Source: Rotaria socialis (taxonomy: Eukaryota > Rotifera > Eurotatoria > Philodinida > Philodinidae). From it: DNA of 64,000 nt. Both the position numbers and the translations under genes were made by a program. The stretch lies in NCBI GenBank assembly GCA_905331475.1, contig CAJNYU010000497.1:7440-71439 (forward strand), given 5' to 3'. Within the stretch, counting starts at the first letter, position 1; each line of letters begins with the position of its first letter. Of the stretch, positions 12,654-24,877 are shown piece after piece. The notes beneath the pieces were generated by a model. That model did not search any database, was not told the DNA's origin, and saw only the letters and a list, made by a program, of their open reading frames with translations.

Positions 12654-12859
12654 CCTCTCTGGTGGCGTTTAATGCTTCGAGTGATGCTACAGCTTTAAAA
12701 AAAACCAAGTGCTTCTTTACAATTTATTTTGATAAATTTTCGAGAATTAAAATGAAGATTTTTCTAGAGCAAATTATGAAGCCAACGTATAAACAGTTGA
12801 AAAATGCCGGCGTTACACTTGATCTTGCACAATTATATAAATCATTAGTATATATATAG
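12654..12859 (+). other. Coding-like exon of unknown origin
   Basis: An acceptor-like cag at 12651-12653 is followed by a 68-codon open frame ending in tag 12857-12859. The composition looks coding (Lys, Leu and Asp/Glu in ordinary mix) and includes LKNAGVTLDLAQLYKSL. I do not recognise it. It ends two bases before the ATG of the next Nudix gene and is out of frame with it. It may be a remnant of the decayed copy's 3' or 5' part, or of another gene. Confidence 0.25.
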
Positions 12860-12860
12860 A

Positions 12861-14325
12861 ATGACATTAGATTTCCGCTCACTTTTACAACACATGCCAT
12901 TTAATAGGCATAATAAATATAAGCCATCGGATGGATTTAAAAACAATATTATAAGGTAACTGTGTTCCGTGTATCAAAACGTTGTTATATTGTATGATAA
13001 TTAATAGGAAGATTCAGCAATATCTTGGCTTTCAAGTACAAAAATATGAAAAAGAAGATTACGGCAACATAATTCAATCAGAATTTGAAGAAGAATATAA
13101 ATCAATAGTCATTCTACTAATCAAGATAGAAGAAGAAGGATGTTCTAGTCAAAATAACTATTCACATCTTACATTCGAACAGCAAAGAGACAAATCAGCA
13201 GAAGATATGAAAGATTATGCCACTCGTAGTGAGTTATTTCTTATTTTAAAACTAAGCCACAAATATTTGCAAATATGAACACTTTAGAAATCTTAACAAA
13301 ATTACAAACACTTCGTCAAAAACGAATTAAAAATCACTCGAAAGTTGAAGAATCAGCCAATATAAATAATGAAGGTAAATTCGTACTCTAGGATATAAAT
13401 TTTTCCTATATTTTCTGTATTTCATGCTTGCATTTAAAAGATTGGATCAAGTGTAAACCTAAAGATGATAAAATTGCAAAACATATTTGGAAAACATGGT
13501 GTAAAGAGCGAACACAAAGTCCTCGAGCCGGCACAATTTTTGTTCATCTTAGCGAATCGGATGGCATAAAGGTTCGTTATTTTCAAAATCTATTCACAAT
13601 TATCAATATCTATTTTGATGTAGGTTCTGCTTATAAAATATAACAAAAATAATTGTATTATATATGGTTTTCCGAAAGGGAAAATAGAATTTGGTGAGAC
13701 CATTGAAAAATGTGCATCTCGCGAAGTAGATTTAAAAGACACCATTTTTATTTTTAAACCAAACTCGAATCTTTTTTTGTAGACATCCGAAGAGATTGGT
13801 GTGAATGCAAAAGATGTATATAATTATATAAAAAATAGTGTTCCTATTAAAAAACTAGTCTTCGATGATATCACTGGTTCACTGAAAGAACACTATTATT
13901 TTTTGGTTCAGGTTCGCTCGACAGATATAAGTTTCAAATTAAACGAAAATGAAGTAACTGTACGTATTCGTTTTATTTCTATGTTATTCAGTAAATTATG
14001 AAGATGCGTTTTATTGCATTCAATAGGATGTTGAATGGCGCAGTGTTTATCGTTTGCCAAGCAGTTTACATTGTGATGTAGTAAATTTGATTGATTCTGC
14101 TGATCTTTCAAAAGAATCAAATTATTTTATGGTTATTTGCAATTACAAGAGTACAGATAATACATCACTTGTAGAGTAAGTATCAAAACATTTTTAGTTC
14201 TAGAACTAGTTTTTCTATCAATTATTTTCAGGGATATTATTAAAAAGGTGGATGAGATACATGGAAATCAAAATGCTTACGAAATTTACAAAAGAACTCA
14301 TCGGACCTGTTGTTACAATAGTTAA
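12861..14325 (+). CDS. Dcp2-like Nudix hydrolase, copy A (8 exons, 349 aa)
   Basis: Exons: 12861-12955, 13008-13228, 13288-13374, 13441-13571, 13624-13725, 13783-13953, 14027-14175, 14232-14325; phases match throughout. The Nudix box is complete: G197, E203, R211-E212, E215-E216, I217-G218-V219, preceded by GFPKGK as in Dcp2. The box is split by an intron between RE and TSEEIG. Before it, an AGTIFVHL strand matches the start of the Dcp2 catalytic domain; after it, DVEWRSVYRLP matches the N-I-E-W-x-S-I-x-x-L-P block of Dcp2. Dcp2 removes the m7G cap of mRNA in the cytoplasm with Dcp1. The N-terminal 150 residues are divergent and helical, so the Dcp1-binding domain is not certain. It could be another Nudix hydrolase of the same clade. 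A paralogue follows 0.8 kb downstream. Confidence 0.75.
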
Positions 14326-15149
14326 GCAATCGTTCGCATCCATTGAAAAATTAGATGAGAAACATCTAAAGAAGAAAGTCCAGAACAATACAAAAATGTG
14401 TTGAATCTATTCTCTTTTTATCTGTTTCATTACGATCATTTGATGTTTTTTCTCATTTTCAAAGTTTTTTTTGAAAAATAAAATAAGAAGAAATTCTAAC
14501 TATATATTTGTATTGAATCAAAACAGACCAAAATAAATACACATAACATATTAAAACGAATTATTCCGAATTCCATACTACAAAGTGTTGATACAAAAAC
14601 TCTTTATTTTACTATTCAAAATAAATCCATCATGAATTCGACACATGTTTTTCTTTCGCATCCAAAAAAACCCAATCGCTGCGGTAAAAATACGCTCTGA
14701 AAAATTGCCCAGCACGATGCGTCATTGTTTTTATTTGAAAGAATCGTGGGCGAGAAAAAGAAAAAAGCTCCTATTTTTAATTGCTTCTTAAAAATCTTTC
14801 TCAATGTCGGTCAATAATGATGCAATATTCCGAATCATTGAAATTTTCCAGCAATATTCATCATGGCATTGAAAGTGATGGGAAAATCCAAGTTCAATTC
14901 ACATATAAAGAATAAACATCGCACAAAATCTAAATACAATAGATCATTTACTGTATAATTCTAACATAAAAAGATTAAATTAAAACCTGTATTTATAAAT
15001 TACAAAATTTTAATCAATGAACAACACAAATCGTAACAAGGTCTATTCACTATCTAATAGATGTAAAGATCAGATACAAAAGTAAAATTTCATTTTAAAT
15101 CAAAAGATTAATGTAGACTTCCTAATTTTTATCTTTATTTTTAAATTAG
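14326..15149. other. Spacer between the two Nudix copies
   Basis: AT-rich with AATAAA-like signals after 14480. The 5' exon of copy B should lie here. A candidate ATG at 14804 opens 22 codons (MSVNNDAIFRIIEIFQQYSS...) but I could not join it to copy B by a splice pair with matching phase. Confidence 0.35.
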
Positions 15150-16477
15150 ATGTATAATATATTACTTTGATACTGAAGACAAATTACGATCAACTCGAGA
15201 TTTTAGCCATATAACCAAAGAAGTTGCATACAATAGGATGCTTTATGAATTGTCTACAATAGATTATCGTTTTTATGAGGATTGGGATGCACGAAAACGT
15301 AAAAGACAACAAAACAAGAATGATTGGAAAACCTTTGCTGTTCCTAGTAAGATTCTTGCTCTTTTTTTAAACTAAACATAAAATTGACTGCATATTTTAT
15401 TTTTAAGCTATAGCAATGATGCTCTCTGTATTATATATGCAACAGGAATTATATCTACCTTCCAATGATGAGTCTGTCGATAACAAATATTTCGGTAAAT
15501 ATTAATTTTTTTCTTAAGCAAAGAAATATTCCCATATTATGATTTTAGAATCTAATGAGACAGATGATAAACATAATAAAGTGACACCCGCAATTGCAAA
15601 ATTACGTATGCTGTGTGCAAACTATATTTGGAGAGGTTGGTGCTTCGAACGACTTTGGGGCCCACGTGTAGGTGTAATTTTAATTTCAACTATCGTAGAA
15701 ACTGTAGAGAAGGTAAGTTATTTTCTTGGAATTTTTGATATTTAAAAAATTTTCAAATATATGTTTTTCAGGTCCTGGTTATCTCATACGTCAGCGATAA
15801 ACCTGAAAGAAATTTTAATGTTGGATTCCCTAAAGGTAAGCCCAATATTGGAGAAACTATCAGAGAAGGAGGGTTTCGTGAAGTATGTATATCCATTCTA
15901 ACACAATTACAGTGAATCATGATCTCTTCATTATTTTAGCTTTTTGAAGAGGGTGGAGTAAATAACCTTCGTGACAGTCTCTCAGCCGCTTTTGAAACTG
16001 GTAAAATAATTAAAAAATATCCATATATTGGTTCTATCAGTCAACGTCAATGTCGAACACATTATTATGTCATAGCAACGACAACTACCGAATGTACACC
16101 ATCTGAAATAGACTCGAGAGAAATTTGGGTAAGAAAAAAAAAGTAGTACAGAGTTGAACGCACGTTTTTTTCTCTCTAGAATGCTGAATGGCATAGTATT
16201 TACACACTACCATGTTGTGGCACGTGCAAAATAGTACGAAAATTCACATTCATTAAGGGCGAAGACATACCAATCAACTATCATATGGTAACGTTACGAG
16301 ATATTGATGGACGAAATTCTGCCGTTCTGTAAGTAGAATAGATTAAAGAAATAGAGTAAAACGATTTTATTTTATTTTAGAGAATTATTGGCATATGTGG
16401 ACGAAACGAATGGTAATAGAAATGCCTTCGATAAATACAATTATTCTCATCGTCAATGCAACAGGAATTCTTCATAA
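15150..16477 (+). CDS. Dcp2-like Nudix hydrolase, copy B (5' end unresolved)
   Basis: Exons: 15150-15346, 15408-15494, 15549-15712, 15772-15882, 15940-16128, 16180-16328, 16381-16477 (stop 16475). It opens in phase 2, so at least one upstream exon is missing; the first in-frame Met is at 15238. The first exon, YNRMLYELSTIDYRFYEDW, resembles the helix of the Dcp2 regulatory domain (I-R-V-C-F-Q-I-E-L-A-H-W-F-Y in animals). The Nudix box is complete (GKPNIGE at 15835, then RE split by an intron from LFEEGGV), with the same intron position as copy A. SREIWNAEWHSIYTLP matches the C-terminal catalytic block of Dcp2. Both copies end in the same pattern (VDE-x2-GN-x-NA...HR-x-C-x2-NS), showing they are tandem duplicates. 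The expected reaction is hydrolysis of capped RNA or a nucleoside-diphosphate-linked substrate. Confidence 0.75.
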
Positions 16478-17389
16478 ATATATTCGATGAACATGGCACG
16501 ATATGAACAGAAGCGATCATTCAAATATGACTCATTTTTTAAAACGAATATCTTCAGTGTAAATCACACTGAAGGGGCTCCTCCGCAAAATTATATAGAA
16601 TACTCCCGATTTTTTTTCTTGTAATTTGAAATAAAAATTTAAAAAAACCTTTAAATATCAAGGATTCAAATCAACGCAATGTGTAGAATGGAGATCTCAC
16701 AAAATATTAAAAATATTGAGAATTAAAATAATTATCAGCAGATAAGTTCTGAATAAAATAACGCTAGATTAAAAAAATGATAAATACTATCTAGTTTCGA
16801 ATCTATTGGAAGTTTTCAAGAGCTAACTATCGAAATGAATCTATTCCAAAAATAAGCAAGAATGTATTGGCATTTTCTTGTTTCGTTGACACTAGCGTGT
16901 ATCTACGATGAACGTAAACAGTGACAATGCAACCAGGTCAAATAGAAAGAAAAGAAAATAGTAACAAACAAATTATTCATTGGTATATCCATCCAGTTAA
17001 AGCCATCATTTTATGGCAACAGTCAAAGATTGATGGAAATTGACTTTTTGACTTTGAAACAAAATAAAAGTGCACATCTTTGTAAGTAGAATTCTGTGCC
17101 CTTTTGAACAATCGGCCATATTCAGCTATGAGAATATGCGAGTGTATGAATGAACGTTATGTTACAATAGTCAAGGGATAATCATGATTTATTGAATGGA
17201 AAAAAATATTCTACGATACATAAAAATGAATGGATATTTTTTTTTCTCTGCTGTTGTCATTCTTGTATACATTAGGATCTAAAATAATTAAGACACTAAA
17301 TTGTGTTGACTGAATAATAGAGATTCATGTTCATTGGAATAAGCATCTAGATGATAGTTTTATGGATATTCTTTGGCATTTTAATTCTC
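16478..17389. other. Intergenic between convergent genes
   Basis: AT-rich, with no open frame I can support. It holds the 3' ends of Nudix copy B (+) and of the LdhA-type gene (-), with several AATAAA/TTTATT-like signals. Confidence 0.5.
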
Positions 17390-18550
17390 TTATGATGATG
17401 GTTTGACTTCTGAACTTGCACAGAAAAATTCAAGTAACTTTTGTACTAATGATTCCGCTATATTTTTAAGTGCTTCTTCAGTAAGAAACGCTTGATGCGA
17501 TGTAACAATAGTATTGGGCATTGAAATTAAACGTGCCAATGTATCATCATTCATAACCTATGATACAAAGAATATTAAAAGTCTGACTTCTGTTGAGATG
17601 ATTAAAAGATAAATATACCCGTTGACTGTAATCCTTGTAAAAATAATCTTTTTCGTTTTCATAAACATCCAATGCAGCTCCTCGTAATTTGCTCGCTTTA
17701 AGACAATTAACTAATGCTTCAGCATCGACTAAACCACCACTACTTGTATTGATCAACATAGCGCCTTGTTTCATCTTGTTCAATGCAACACTATCAATTA
17801 AATGATGCGTCGATTTATTCAATGGTGCATAGAGTGAGACTAGATAAAATTTTGAAAAACAGAAATTCATTGGTAAAGGATTTTAACGATTAAACAAGTA
17901 AATATATAAGATCACTTACCGACATCACTCTCCTGAAGTAATTCATCCAAAGATTTGTACACGAAACCTTTCTCTTTCGCAGCTTGTTCATCAGGTTTAA
18001 TATCATAAGCAATGACTTTACATCCAAAACCTAAAAATATTTTAACAGCACACATGCCAATGGCACCAGTTCCAATGATGCCCACTGTTTTTCCAAAGAG
18101 ATCGATACCGACTAAGCCGTCAAGACTAAAATTGTGTTGTTTCGTACGAAAGAAAGCATGATGCATATTACGATTGAGTGATAGTAGAAGTGCAATTGAA
18201 TGTTCAGCAACTGCATATGGTGAATAACTTGGAACACCAACAACTTTAATTCCATATTTTTCCATTGCTTCTTTGTGAGTATCATTATAACCGAGTGTAC
18301 GTACAGCTATGAATTTCACCGAACTAGCGTGTTTATGTATTGTTTCCAGAAGTGAATCGCTTAGAGTTTCATTAGAAAATATGCAAATGCCAGCGCATCC
18401 TGCAGCTTCACTCGCTGTTTCTTCATTAAATTTACTTTGAAGAAAGGTGAAATGAAGTTTGTCGTACGCATTGAACTTTTCTCTCGCTCTACGAAATGTT
18501 GCTACATCGTATGATTTTGAATTATAAAAGAGAACTTTTGGCCGCGACAT
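17390..18550 (-). CDS. LdhA-type D-lactate dehydrogenase-like protein (3 exons, 339 aa)
   Basis: Exons on the minus strand: 18550-17920, 17839-17619, 17557-17390; stop 17392-17390. Length and sequence run parallel to bacterial fermentative D-lactate dehydrogenase (NAD-dependent pyruvate to D-lactate, about 330 aa). Recognisable blocks are the N-terminal catalytic lobe, the Rossmann motif GTGAIG (160-165) with the NAD-binding Asp at 183, DVYENEKD (268-275; catalytic Glu 271) and the catalytic His 305 in SHQAFLT. The catalytic Arg of the family lies in N-T/C-S-R-G; here the motif reads NTSSGG, so residue 244 is Ser. That would be expected to cripple pyruvate reduction, so the enzyme may be inactive or changed in substrate. 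Two short introns show the gene is in a eukaryotic chromosome. Animal relatives such as CtBP and glyoxylate reductase do not share the DVYENE...HQAF pattern this closely, so bacterial transfer is likely. Confidence 0.88.
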
Positions 18551-19806
18551 TGTATTGACAGTTAATCGTTATATCTACAAGAGAAAAATATCAAACGATT
18601 AAACTAATTGATATTTTAAGAAAAAGAAAATGTTATTTGTCAACAACTGACTTACTATTTTCAGTATTTCCAGAGAAAAACAACAGCAACCAATTGTGTT
18701 ACTCACACAAAAAAAGAACCAGCTAGAATTTCTTGTTCGTTCTGCGTTTATGGCACACCAAGTTTTTGCTTCTCTCTCTGTCTCTCTCTCTAGCGTTGAA
18801 TCGGAAGAAAACGAGTGCTCGTCGAATAGAGTCGACATTAATTTTTTTTCTATCCAGCCTAATGATGGACGAGTAAAAGAACGGAGAACTGGCATAGTCA
18901 AAATAGAGGCGAAAACATGCTTGCTAGACCAATACAGCAAAAACTTAGACGTCGATAGCATAAACGCAATGGAAAGAACTGAAATATTTTCTTCTTTTTT
19001 TTCTCCTAGTCGATAATGGGTTCACTGCAGTCTTATCTTTACAAAGACATTTTCAGAGAACAATCAGTAGGACTTTGATATTTTCAAAGGTCTTCAAATC
19101 GATCGATAAACAGCGAGGAATCTGTTCACTTTAATAAATTGTATTTTAAGCATACATCGAATTTTTCTGTCTTACGGAAAAATAAAAAAACTATTTTTTT
19201 CAAAATCTATGAATGTCACATCAAGCAGTAGTATTCATCATTTCTATATTCATTCGAACATCCTCACCAATCCGTAAGGTTCTATCGTCAAGACACGAAT
19301 TTGACTCACAGTCAATAGATCCATATGTTCGCTCACATTGAGATCAATAGTTTAATAGACAAAATATTTCAGAAAAAAAAGGACAAAATATGTTAATTTC
19401 TATATTAATGCGTAATCCTATTATATTGCTGTTTGAGCAACATAGTTAATTCCTTTCGTTAATATAAACAGAAGACGAAAAAAAAGACAGGACCAAAAAA
19501 AGAGACGGAAACACTGTTTTACATGACAAACACTATATACATTAAAAAAAAACTCAACAAAAGAAAAGAAATCGCAAACAAAGATTTTATGCATTTGATA
19601 GTTCTCTCTTTGTTTTTGGTTTTATTTTCGTACATATACATATATATTATTGCAGAAATAAACAAAATACGAGATAGGAAATAAATAAAAACATTGTGTT
19701 CTTTCCGTTTACATGAAGAGATACACAGGCAAAAACAAAAACAAAAATAAGTTCATCATCCTATCTGACCGAACTGGATTCTACATGCTAATACTCATGT
19801 CTATGT
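18551..19806. other. Intergenic: LdhA-like 5' flank and KAT6 3' flank
   Basis: Overlapping open frames on both strands at 18599-19016 match no family and have no splice context, so I do not call them. A CT-rich run (ctctctctgtctctctctctag) lies near 18775-18793. The 3' UTR of the KAT6-like gene probably occupies the right part. Confidence 0.45.
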
Positions 19807-22800
19807 CTAATTTCGTCCATTTGACGACGAATGAGATGTTGAATTACCAGTATACGGCAATGGATTGGTACCATTCGGTGGATAACATATTTGTTGTGCT
19901 GATCCATGCATAGGCGATGATGGTGTCGGATAATAGGGCATATAGTCCATTGGCATTGGTGATGGATAATAAAATGATTGCATATCCATAGATGGTCCAG
20001 TGGAGTATGGATATGGATATGGATATGGATATGATGGTTCTCCATAATTAAATGTCATATTGTTTGAACTATTGAAAGTATTCATTGCTATCGACTGTTG
20101 TTGTTGCTGTCTTTTAGCAACACTACTTCGGGTTGTATAATTAAAATGATTTGATTGTGACGTATTGTTTGACATTGATGATTGATCATCGTTTGTTTCA
20201 ACTTCTCCAGTTGAAGTTTTTAATTCAGATTCAATAGGAGTAGATTTTAGTTCTTCGTCGCTACTCTGAAGTGATGAGGTAGGTTTCATTAGCGGATTAG
20301 TAAGAATATCTGATGAAGTTGAAGGTGTTGTAATACTTGTTTCGGGACTTAATGTAAATGAGTGATCATTTTTCTAAATTAAGTTTTATTTAAGAATCTA
20401 TTTTCATAGTAAAAGCATTTAAACCTCAGCATTAGACGGTGCATCTATTAAAGCTTGTAAAGTTGTTGAAGTCCACGCTCGTTTTTTAAATGGTAACGGC
20501 GAATTAACGGTAGTTATTGAACTATCATTTGATGATATAGTTACATCACTTAATTGCCTTACTAATAAGCCATGATTGTTAACTAAAAGAATTAAATCAC
20601 AATTATTACATATCAACAAAAAGAATAGAACAAACGCTTCTAGTATTTCGACAGAAATCAAACATCGTTATAGAATCATTCCGATTCCTCAGTAACCGAA
20701 ATAGTTACAAATGGCCTCCAATAGCATAGAAGTATTATCTAGATCTAAGTTCATTGTGGCTATCAGTACTTACGATTTGATTTGTTTAAAGTTTCTGTAG
20801 AAATTCCATTTGCAATTTGAGCTAAATCAGTTTCGGATTTTGATATATGAGAAGCATTTGATAATCGTTTAGGTTGTTTTGGTGTAGAGAATTCTTCATT
20901 ATCTTCGTTTTTTACTACTGTAGTCGTTTCATTTGTATTATTATTGTTTGTTGGTATTGTTTCTATAGTTTTCTCTTGTTTTATTTTGTCCGTAACCGGT
21001 GAAGTTGTGGGAGTTTTTTTAAGAAATTGATCGATTGTTAATTGTTTAAATATTGGTTGCTTCGGAGAAGATTTGATTGGTGACAATGGTGGAGGTTTTT
21101 CTTCTTCTTTAACTGATTCGTTTACTATTGAATCTCGTCGACGAGCAATATATTCTTGCGATTGATCATCATCATGATTAACTATGTTCGATTCATTTTT
21201 GTTTGATACTCGACATTTAATATAGGTTGAACGACGTTTTTTACCAAATTTTCGTCTACGAACATAACGAACAATTTCAGTTGTTTTCGTTTGATTCAGT
21301 CCATCGGCTGACTCCGAAAGATTTCCTACAGGTCTAAATATTCAACAAAGAAAAGTGAGAGATTTGTTTTAGAGAATAAGCAAAACTTACTCGACAATAT
21401 CGGATTGAATTTTTTTGAAAACAATTTGTACATCTTTAAATCGATTTTCAATTGAATTTTCATCATGAATGAATAACATGGGTTTGAGAACTGGTGTAAA
21501 ACGAACAAATTCACTATCTAATGAAACCCAATGAGCATGTTTGATCTTTTCAGTTTTAATTATGGTTGCTAATTGTTGACCATCAACAATAATGACAGGT
21601 CTAAAAGCAAAACAAAGAAGAAATTAAGAATCCTTATAAAGAAAATCAAAATATTTGCAAATCTATTCAATCGGAGTAAACAAATCCAATGGAGTGTGAC
21701 TGACAAATATTAGAAGCATCGAAAATAGTTCAATAATCAGAATTTCATACTAATCTTCTCTAGATTTAATTTAAACATTCGGGTTCAATATTTATGCAAC
21801 TACAAATTCATTCTCTGGATTTTTTCCACCAACTATTCTATTCTGTACATTTAACATAACATATTTTGCTCATTCGAGATATTAAATCAGTTTTCAACTT
21901 ACTTTTGATTTGTTTTCATTGTTAAAATTCCTAAATTTTGTAATGTATCAATAATATCATCAATGGTCATACCCGTGTCACTCATCAGATCTTTTAATTT
22001 ACATTTATCTCTCTTTTTATTATAATAATTAAATAGTTGTTGCGCTATTTTTATTTTCCAATAGGCTTCATAAGTTTGTGCACCATGAGTAGACAATGGT
22101 CTTTCTGGTGTACCGATTTGACGTTCTTTCTGTGATAATAAGTAACTTAATTCAATTAAAAAACGTCCGTAACCTTGACGTTGACGATTCGGTAGAACAG
22201 TTATGCATGATAGATTATATTTTTGTGGACAATGTTTTTCTTTAGAAAAATAACCCACAAAATGGCAACCACTTGAATCATTTTTAGTTAACACATAAAA
22301 TAAAAATGGTTCAACATCATAGTAAAGAGTTTTATGATCAAGAAATAATTTTGCTAAAAGACACAAGTTTTGACAATAGATTCGATTGATATTTCCATCG
22401 ACTTCAAATACTGATAGATTATCTTTGTGATAGATTTCATTGGCAGGCGGATGAAATGTTTGACATTTATTCTAAAAACAAACGAACACATCTATTAGAA
22501 TAATATCTCCATTGAAACCTAACGATAGGAAAACTTCGGGAAAATCTCCTAAAAAAGAATCCTGAAAAATATTTTCAATGTTTTTTTAGCTTCTCCTTAT
22601 ATTTCAGAATGGTGTTTTAGTGCGTATAGTGAAAACAAAATACGTACACGATGTCGATCGTAAACTTCTTCACATTTCATATATTTTAAGCAAAATTCAC
22701 ATATATATAACCGAGGAACACGTGCATATTCTTGAGGATAAGATGATGAATACCATGTTTTAATTAATTCTGAACCAAAAACGATATATGGTGGCCAACG

Positions 22801-24877
22801 AATATTATTTGGATCATCTTCTTCCATTGATTCAGTTGAATGATGAAATTTTTCTGAACACTATATAAACATAGAATTAATGGGATATTTGGGTTTTTTT
22901 TCTTTGTTGTATGTAGTAAATACTTACATCTAAAATGAGTTTTGTAGAATTTTTACGTGCATCAAGAAATATATAAACATCATTGGCGGCTATTGTGTCT
23001 GGAAGTGAATCATGAAGAAATGCTGGTGGAGTTTTGTATTCTACACAAATATAAAATAGATATAATAAGAAGATCGAACGCGCATCACTACAAGTTCGCT
23101 TAAGCGTGATGAATTTAAATGAAATGGTGTATCATAAAAGAAATTTTCTTTGAAGATCTCATCGAGTGATATTTGTTTTTCAGGAATATGTAATTATGGG
23201 TTCAAGAACTTACTGGATAAGTCCAAATTAATTTTTCGTTTACCAACTGTTGATTTATCTTGCTGCTCGTTTGTGTCATCTTCCACTTCGTCTTCTTCAA
23301 TTTTAACTTCTTTTCGTATTGAAGGTGTTTTCTTTATCGAAGAATCATTTTTTGTTCGTTTTTTTATTGTTATCGGTGTTTGAGGTATTGGTGATGCTGA
23401 ATGTTTTCGCTTAGTATGCAATCGAGGGGAATTTGTTTTACTTGATTCTGCAATTGGATGAGTACCTGATCGCCGGCTAATTCGAGGAGTTGGCGTTATC
23501 GGTCCAGACGTTAATGCTTTCTTATTTATTGAACGACGTGTCATTGTTGGTGTAGTTGTATCGATTTCAGAACTAAATTTAAAATATTTTCTATAAAGTC
23601 AAAATATCAAATGAGAACTAACTTGACATGAGGATCATCAGATAAACTTAATGGTTTTCGTCGTATACGTGATGTTTTTGATGAAGCTAGAATATTTCTT
23701 GCTAATAATTGATTTTTATCTTTTTCCTTTTTATTTGTTGATTGTAATCTTGTATTCAATCGTTTAAGTATAGTTTGACTTGACGATTTAATTGTTTTAT
23801 TTCTTAAATAGTTCATTGCTTTTTGCACTGACTGCTGTCGTTGACTATTATTATTTTGATGTTTTTTTGGTAAGAAAAAATTTGACATTCCATCAATTAA
23901 TTGAGCAACAGGACGAGACATAACGATAGGCATTTCGTCGTCATTATAATTATGACTACGAAGAGAACGTGTAGATGATGCTGTTGTTAAAGATTTTCTT
24001 CCTGATGATTTCATTGTTCTATCTTCACGACAATTATGACAAGCAAAGTCACCTTTAGGAATGTGATTTAACGGTGGTGTGCAACATTTTGGATGAGTCG
24101 CAGCATCACAAAAATCACAGAAAAGTAACTAAATGAAATAGAATTTATTTCGAAATATGGGAAAAGCATCTTTTTTTGTAGTAGATGTTCATAAGTGCTC
24201 GTTTTATTGTGAAAATGACAAAAAAAAATTCAAAATGATATATGACTTCTAATACAAAATAAAGTCAATCTCACTGCATTATCATCAATGAAACATAGAT
24301 AGAAAAAAAATAAAAGAAAAATATAAAACTAGAATTCTCTGAAGACAAGTCTATATTTAAATGATTTTTTCTAAGATCAAGTACCGTATTGTTCCTAACA
24401 ATATGTTGATAAAAAACAGCATCTGTCAATCATTCGAACATTACTTACCGAATCATCGGCTTTGGTACAAATCACACAACGTTTACAATCGAGGCATTGC
24501 CATCGAATAGTTTTTATTTTTTTAACAAGTTTGTCTGAATATTTTAAACATGATGGATGACCTATGAAAAAAAAATTAATATTATACTTTCAAGGAGAAT
24601 AAAGATATGTTGATCATACCGCAATTTCCACATTCGGAACAACTTATCATATCTTCAGGTACACCATTTGCGTTTTTCTCTTCATCACCCAAGCAAAAGC
24701 TACATATTCCAAGTGGTTTAACGACTTTCTAGAAAAATAAAAATCTAAATTGAGAGAAAAACACTAATGAGAATACAAGCTAACTTTTTTATCTTGAACT
24801 GATGACGATATGCATCGTTTATTTGAAGGAGTTGTCAATGACGATGAACGTCGATCACGTGAGCCTGTGGCTACCAT
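19807..24877 (-). CDS. KAT6: KAT6/MOZ-type MYST histone acetyltransferase (12 exons, 1189 aa)
   Basis: Minus-strand exons: 24877-24785, 24728-24620, 24561-24449, 24128-23623, 23572-23214, 23040-22928, 22860-22648, 22471-21903, 21600-21391, 21333-20774, 20582-20425, 20373-19807; all phases agree. Residues ~40-138 form a double PHD finger (CSFCLGDEE...; HPSCLKYSD...; CVICTKADD...; [10 protein letters not shown]) as in MOZ/MORF, which reads acylated H3K14. The MYST domain starts near residue 440: C2HC finger CEFCLKYMK...H...[19 protein letters not shown] with the autoacetylated Lys, catalytic Cys in NLSCITVLP, acetyl-CoA loop RQRQGYGR, catalytic Glu in GTPERPLS, and a winged-helix end. The C-terminal third is Ser/Thr/Gln-rich and ends in a Pro-Tyr-repeat, Met-containing segment, as in KAT6 tails. 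The usual N-terminal NEMM/H15 region is absent. Role: H3 acetylation as catalytic subunit of a BRPF-type complex. Confidence 0.93.

Noticed and set aside
18599-19016. Overlapping open frames on both strands (about 106-120 aa)
   Set aside because: They are complementary shadows with no domain and no splice sites, lying in the 5' flank of the LdhA-like gene.
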